In this document: in pieces, positions 63,324 to 64,000 of the stretch
Position numbering within the stretch: position 1 is the stretch's first letter
How the letters are laid out: each line of letters begins with the position of its first letter
Assembly: GCA_963842955.1 (NCBI GenBank)
Contig: CAWJIJ010000002.1
Location: 302,270 to 366,269 of the forward strand
Direction of reading: 5' to 3'
DNA: 64,000 nt
Origin: JARFQW01 sp963842955
GTDB lineage: Bacteria > Pseudomonadota > Gammaproteobacteria > Steroidobacterales > XN24
Translations under genes and position numbers: made by a program
The notes under the pieces: generated by a model
What the model was told of the DNA's origin: nothing
Database searches by the model: none
What the model saw: only the letters and a program-made list of their open reading frames with translations

Positions 63324-63863
63324 ATGTTGGGAGTTGGCAGTCAGTTTCCGCAGTTCAAACTTACCGGCGTTGTCAGCAATGACATCAACACGGCTTTCAA
63401 GGACATCGCGAGCGATGAGTTCGAAGGCAAGTGGAAGATCGTGTTTTTCTGGCCGAAGGACTTCACGTTCGTTTGCCCCACGGAAATCGCCGCGTTCGGC
63501 CATCTGAACCGGGAGTTCGAGGACCGTGATGCCGTCGTTTTCGGCGCGAGCACCGATTCGGAATTCGTCCACGTCGCGTGGCGCAAGGAGAAGGAAGAGC
63601 TCAGTGATCTGCCGTTTCCGATGCTTTCGGACATTCGTCGCGAGCTGTCGTCTTCCCTGGGCATTCTCGACGAGGCCGAAGGCGTGGCCCAGCGCGCCAC
63701 GTACATTGTCGATCCGGACAACATTATCCGTTTCGTCTACGTCACCGACCTGAATGTCGGCCGGAGCCCGGAAGAGGTCCTTCGCGTCCTGGACGCCCTG
63801 CAGACGGACGAACTGTGTCCCTGCAACTGGCAGTCGGGCGAGGACACGCTGCAGGCCGCCTAA
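63324..63863 (+). CDS. ahpC: Alkyl hydroperoxide reductase AhpC (peroxiredoxin)
   Basis: 179 residues; reduces H2O2 and organic peroxides. The peroxidatic cysteine is Cys51 in DFTFVCPTEIAAFG; the C-terminal ELCPCNWQSG supplies resolving cysteines. This is the AhpC type that uses AhpD rather than AhpF, and ahpD follows. AGGAG lies nine bases before the ATG. Confidence 0.96.
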   Translation: MLGVGSQFPQFKLTGVVSNDINTAFKDIASDEFEGKWKIVFFWPKDFTFVCPTEIAAFGHLNREFEDRDAVVFGASTDSEFVHVAWRKEKEELSDLPFPMLSDIRRELSSSLGILDEAEGVAQRATYIVDPDNIIRFVYVTDLNVGRSPEEVLRVLDALQTDELCPCNWQSGEDTLQAA

Positions 63864-63907
63864 TGACGACGGCTGCCGCGGCATACACCATTCAAGGAGA
63901 ACGAGCG

Positions 63908-64000
63908 ATGACTATCGATGACATCCGCGGGCGTCTGCCCGATACCGCAAAGGACATTCGCCTGAACCTCGGCAGTGTCCTGACACCGGGCGGCGCCCCC
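63908..64000 (+). CDS. ahpD: Alkyl hydroperoxidase AhpD, 5' end only
   Basis: Only the first 31 codons are in the window: MTIDDIRGRLPDTAKDIRLN continuing with LGSVLTP, which fits the AhpD N-terminus. The catalytic CxxC lies outside. AAGGAG stands about ten bases upstream of the ATG. Co-directional with ahpC, 44 bases apart. Confidence 0.88.
   Translation, partial: MTIDDIRGRLPDTAKDIRLNLGSVLTPGGAP

Noticed and set aside
1..64000. CRISPR arrays, tRNA or rRNA genes, insertion sequences, toxin-antitoxin or phage genes
   Set aside because: I looked for repeats, cloverleaf-type sequence and typical protein motifs and found none that I could support.

Overview
This window is GC-rich, densely packed proteobacterial chromosome. 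Gene content and order point to a gammaproteobacterium: bioB-F-H-C-D, ubiC-ubiA, gmk-rpoZ-spoT-ridA-recG, yicC/rph/rdgB/hemW, pilMNOPQ followed by aroK-aroB, tesA/ybbA-ybbP and oxyR/ahpC. It looks like an aerobe with an aa3-type oxidase, type IV pili and polyhydroxyalkanoate-linked lipid metabolism. I cannot name a genus. There are no rRNA or tRNA genes, CRISPR arrays, insertion sequences or prophage genes that I can see.

Layout. 1-5524 (minus): an SDR, carboxyltransferase, acyl-CoA dehydrogenase, enoyl-CoA hydratase and biotin carboxylase operon whose order matches atuBCDEF (acyclic terpene utilisation), with a divergent TetR gene and a palindrome between them. 6343-7016 (minus): two small unknown genes behind a Fur-like box. 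7289-8297: cysB. 8926-10668: a DJ-1/PfpI protein and a ZntB/CorA transporter. 10719-19373 (mostly minus): cytochrome c oxidase genes with assembly factors (ctaB, ctaA, SCO-like, SURF1, cox3, cox11, a small membrane protein, cox1, cox2 fused to cytochrome c) and a DUF2244 protein. 19480-24026 (minus): biotin synthesis. 24103-26308: comF, ubiA, ubiC. 26385-33038 (minus): recG, ridA, spoT, rpoZ, gmk, yicC. 33160-36709 (plus): PP2C phosphatase, rph, rdgB, hemW, rof-like gene. 36710-37142: an AT-rich gap with DnaA boxes. 37143-38868: rpmE and gltA. 38865-42034 (minus): a nucleotidyltransferase-like protein and penicillin-binding protein 1A. 42005-49221 (plus): a cyclic-di-GMP-I (GEMM-I) riboswitch leader, pilMNOPQ and an Ig-like, calcium-loop lipoprotein. 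49257-53923 (plus): aroK, aroB, dgt, pyrF, hemE. 53955-58381: FFLEE protein, phasin, patatin, FadD. 58480-62292: tesA and the ybbA-ybbP exporter. 62279-64000: oxyR, ahpC, ahpD (cut by the window edge).

The strongest regulatory observation is the GEMM-I aptamer in a leader of about 330 bases before pilM. It suggests that the pilus alignment complex, the secretin and the co-directional surface lipoprotein respond together to a cyclic dinucleotide. Other sites fit their neighbours: a Fur-like box, an OxyR-type site between oxyR and ahpC, a PsrA-type inverted repeat before the phasin, and a TetR-type palindrome before the terpene-type operon.

Eight genes (cysB, the PfpI gene, ctaB, the SCO-like gene, cox3, bioD, recG, mrcA) are each broken by one extra base, mostly in short G/C runs. 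Several are essential or core genes, so the common cause is most likely sequence error. I give each as one gene over its full span.
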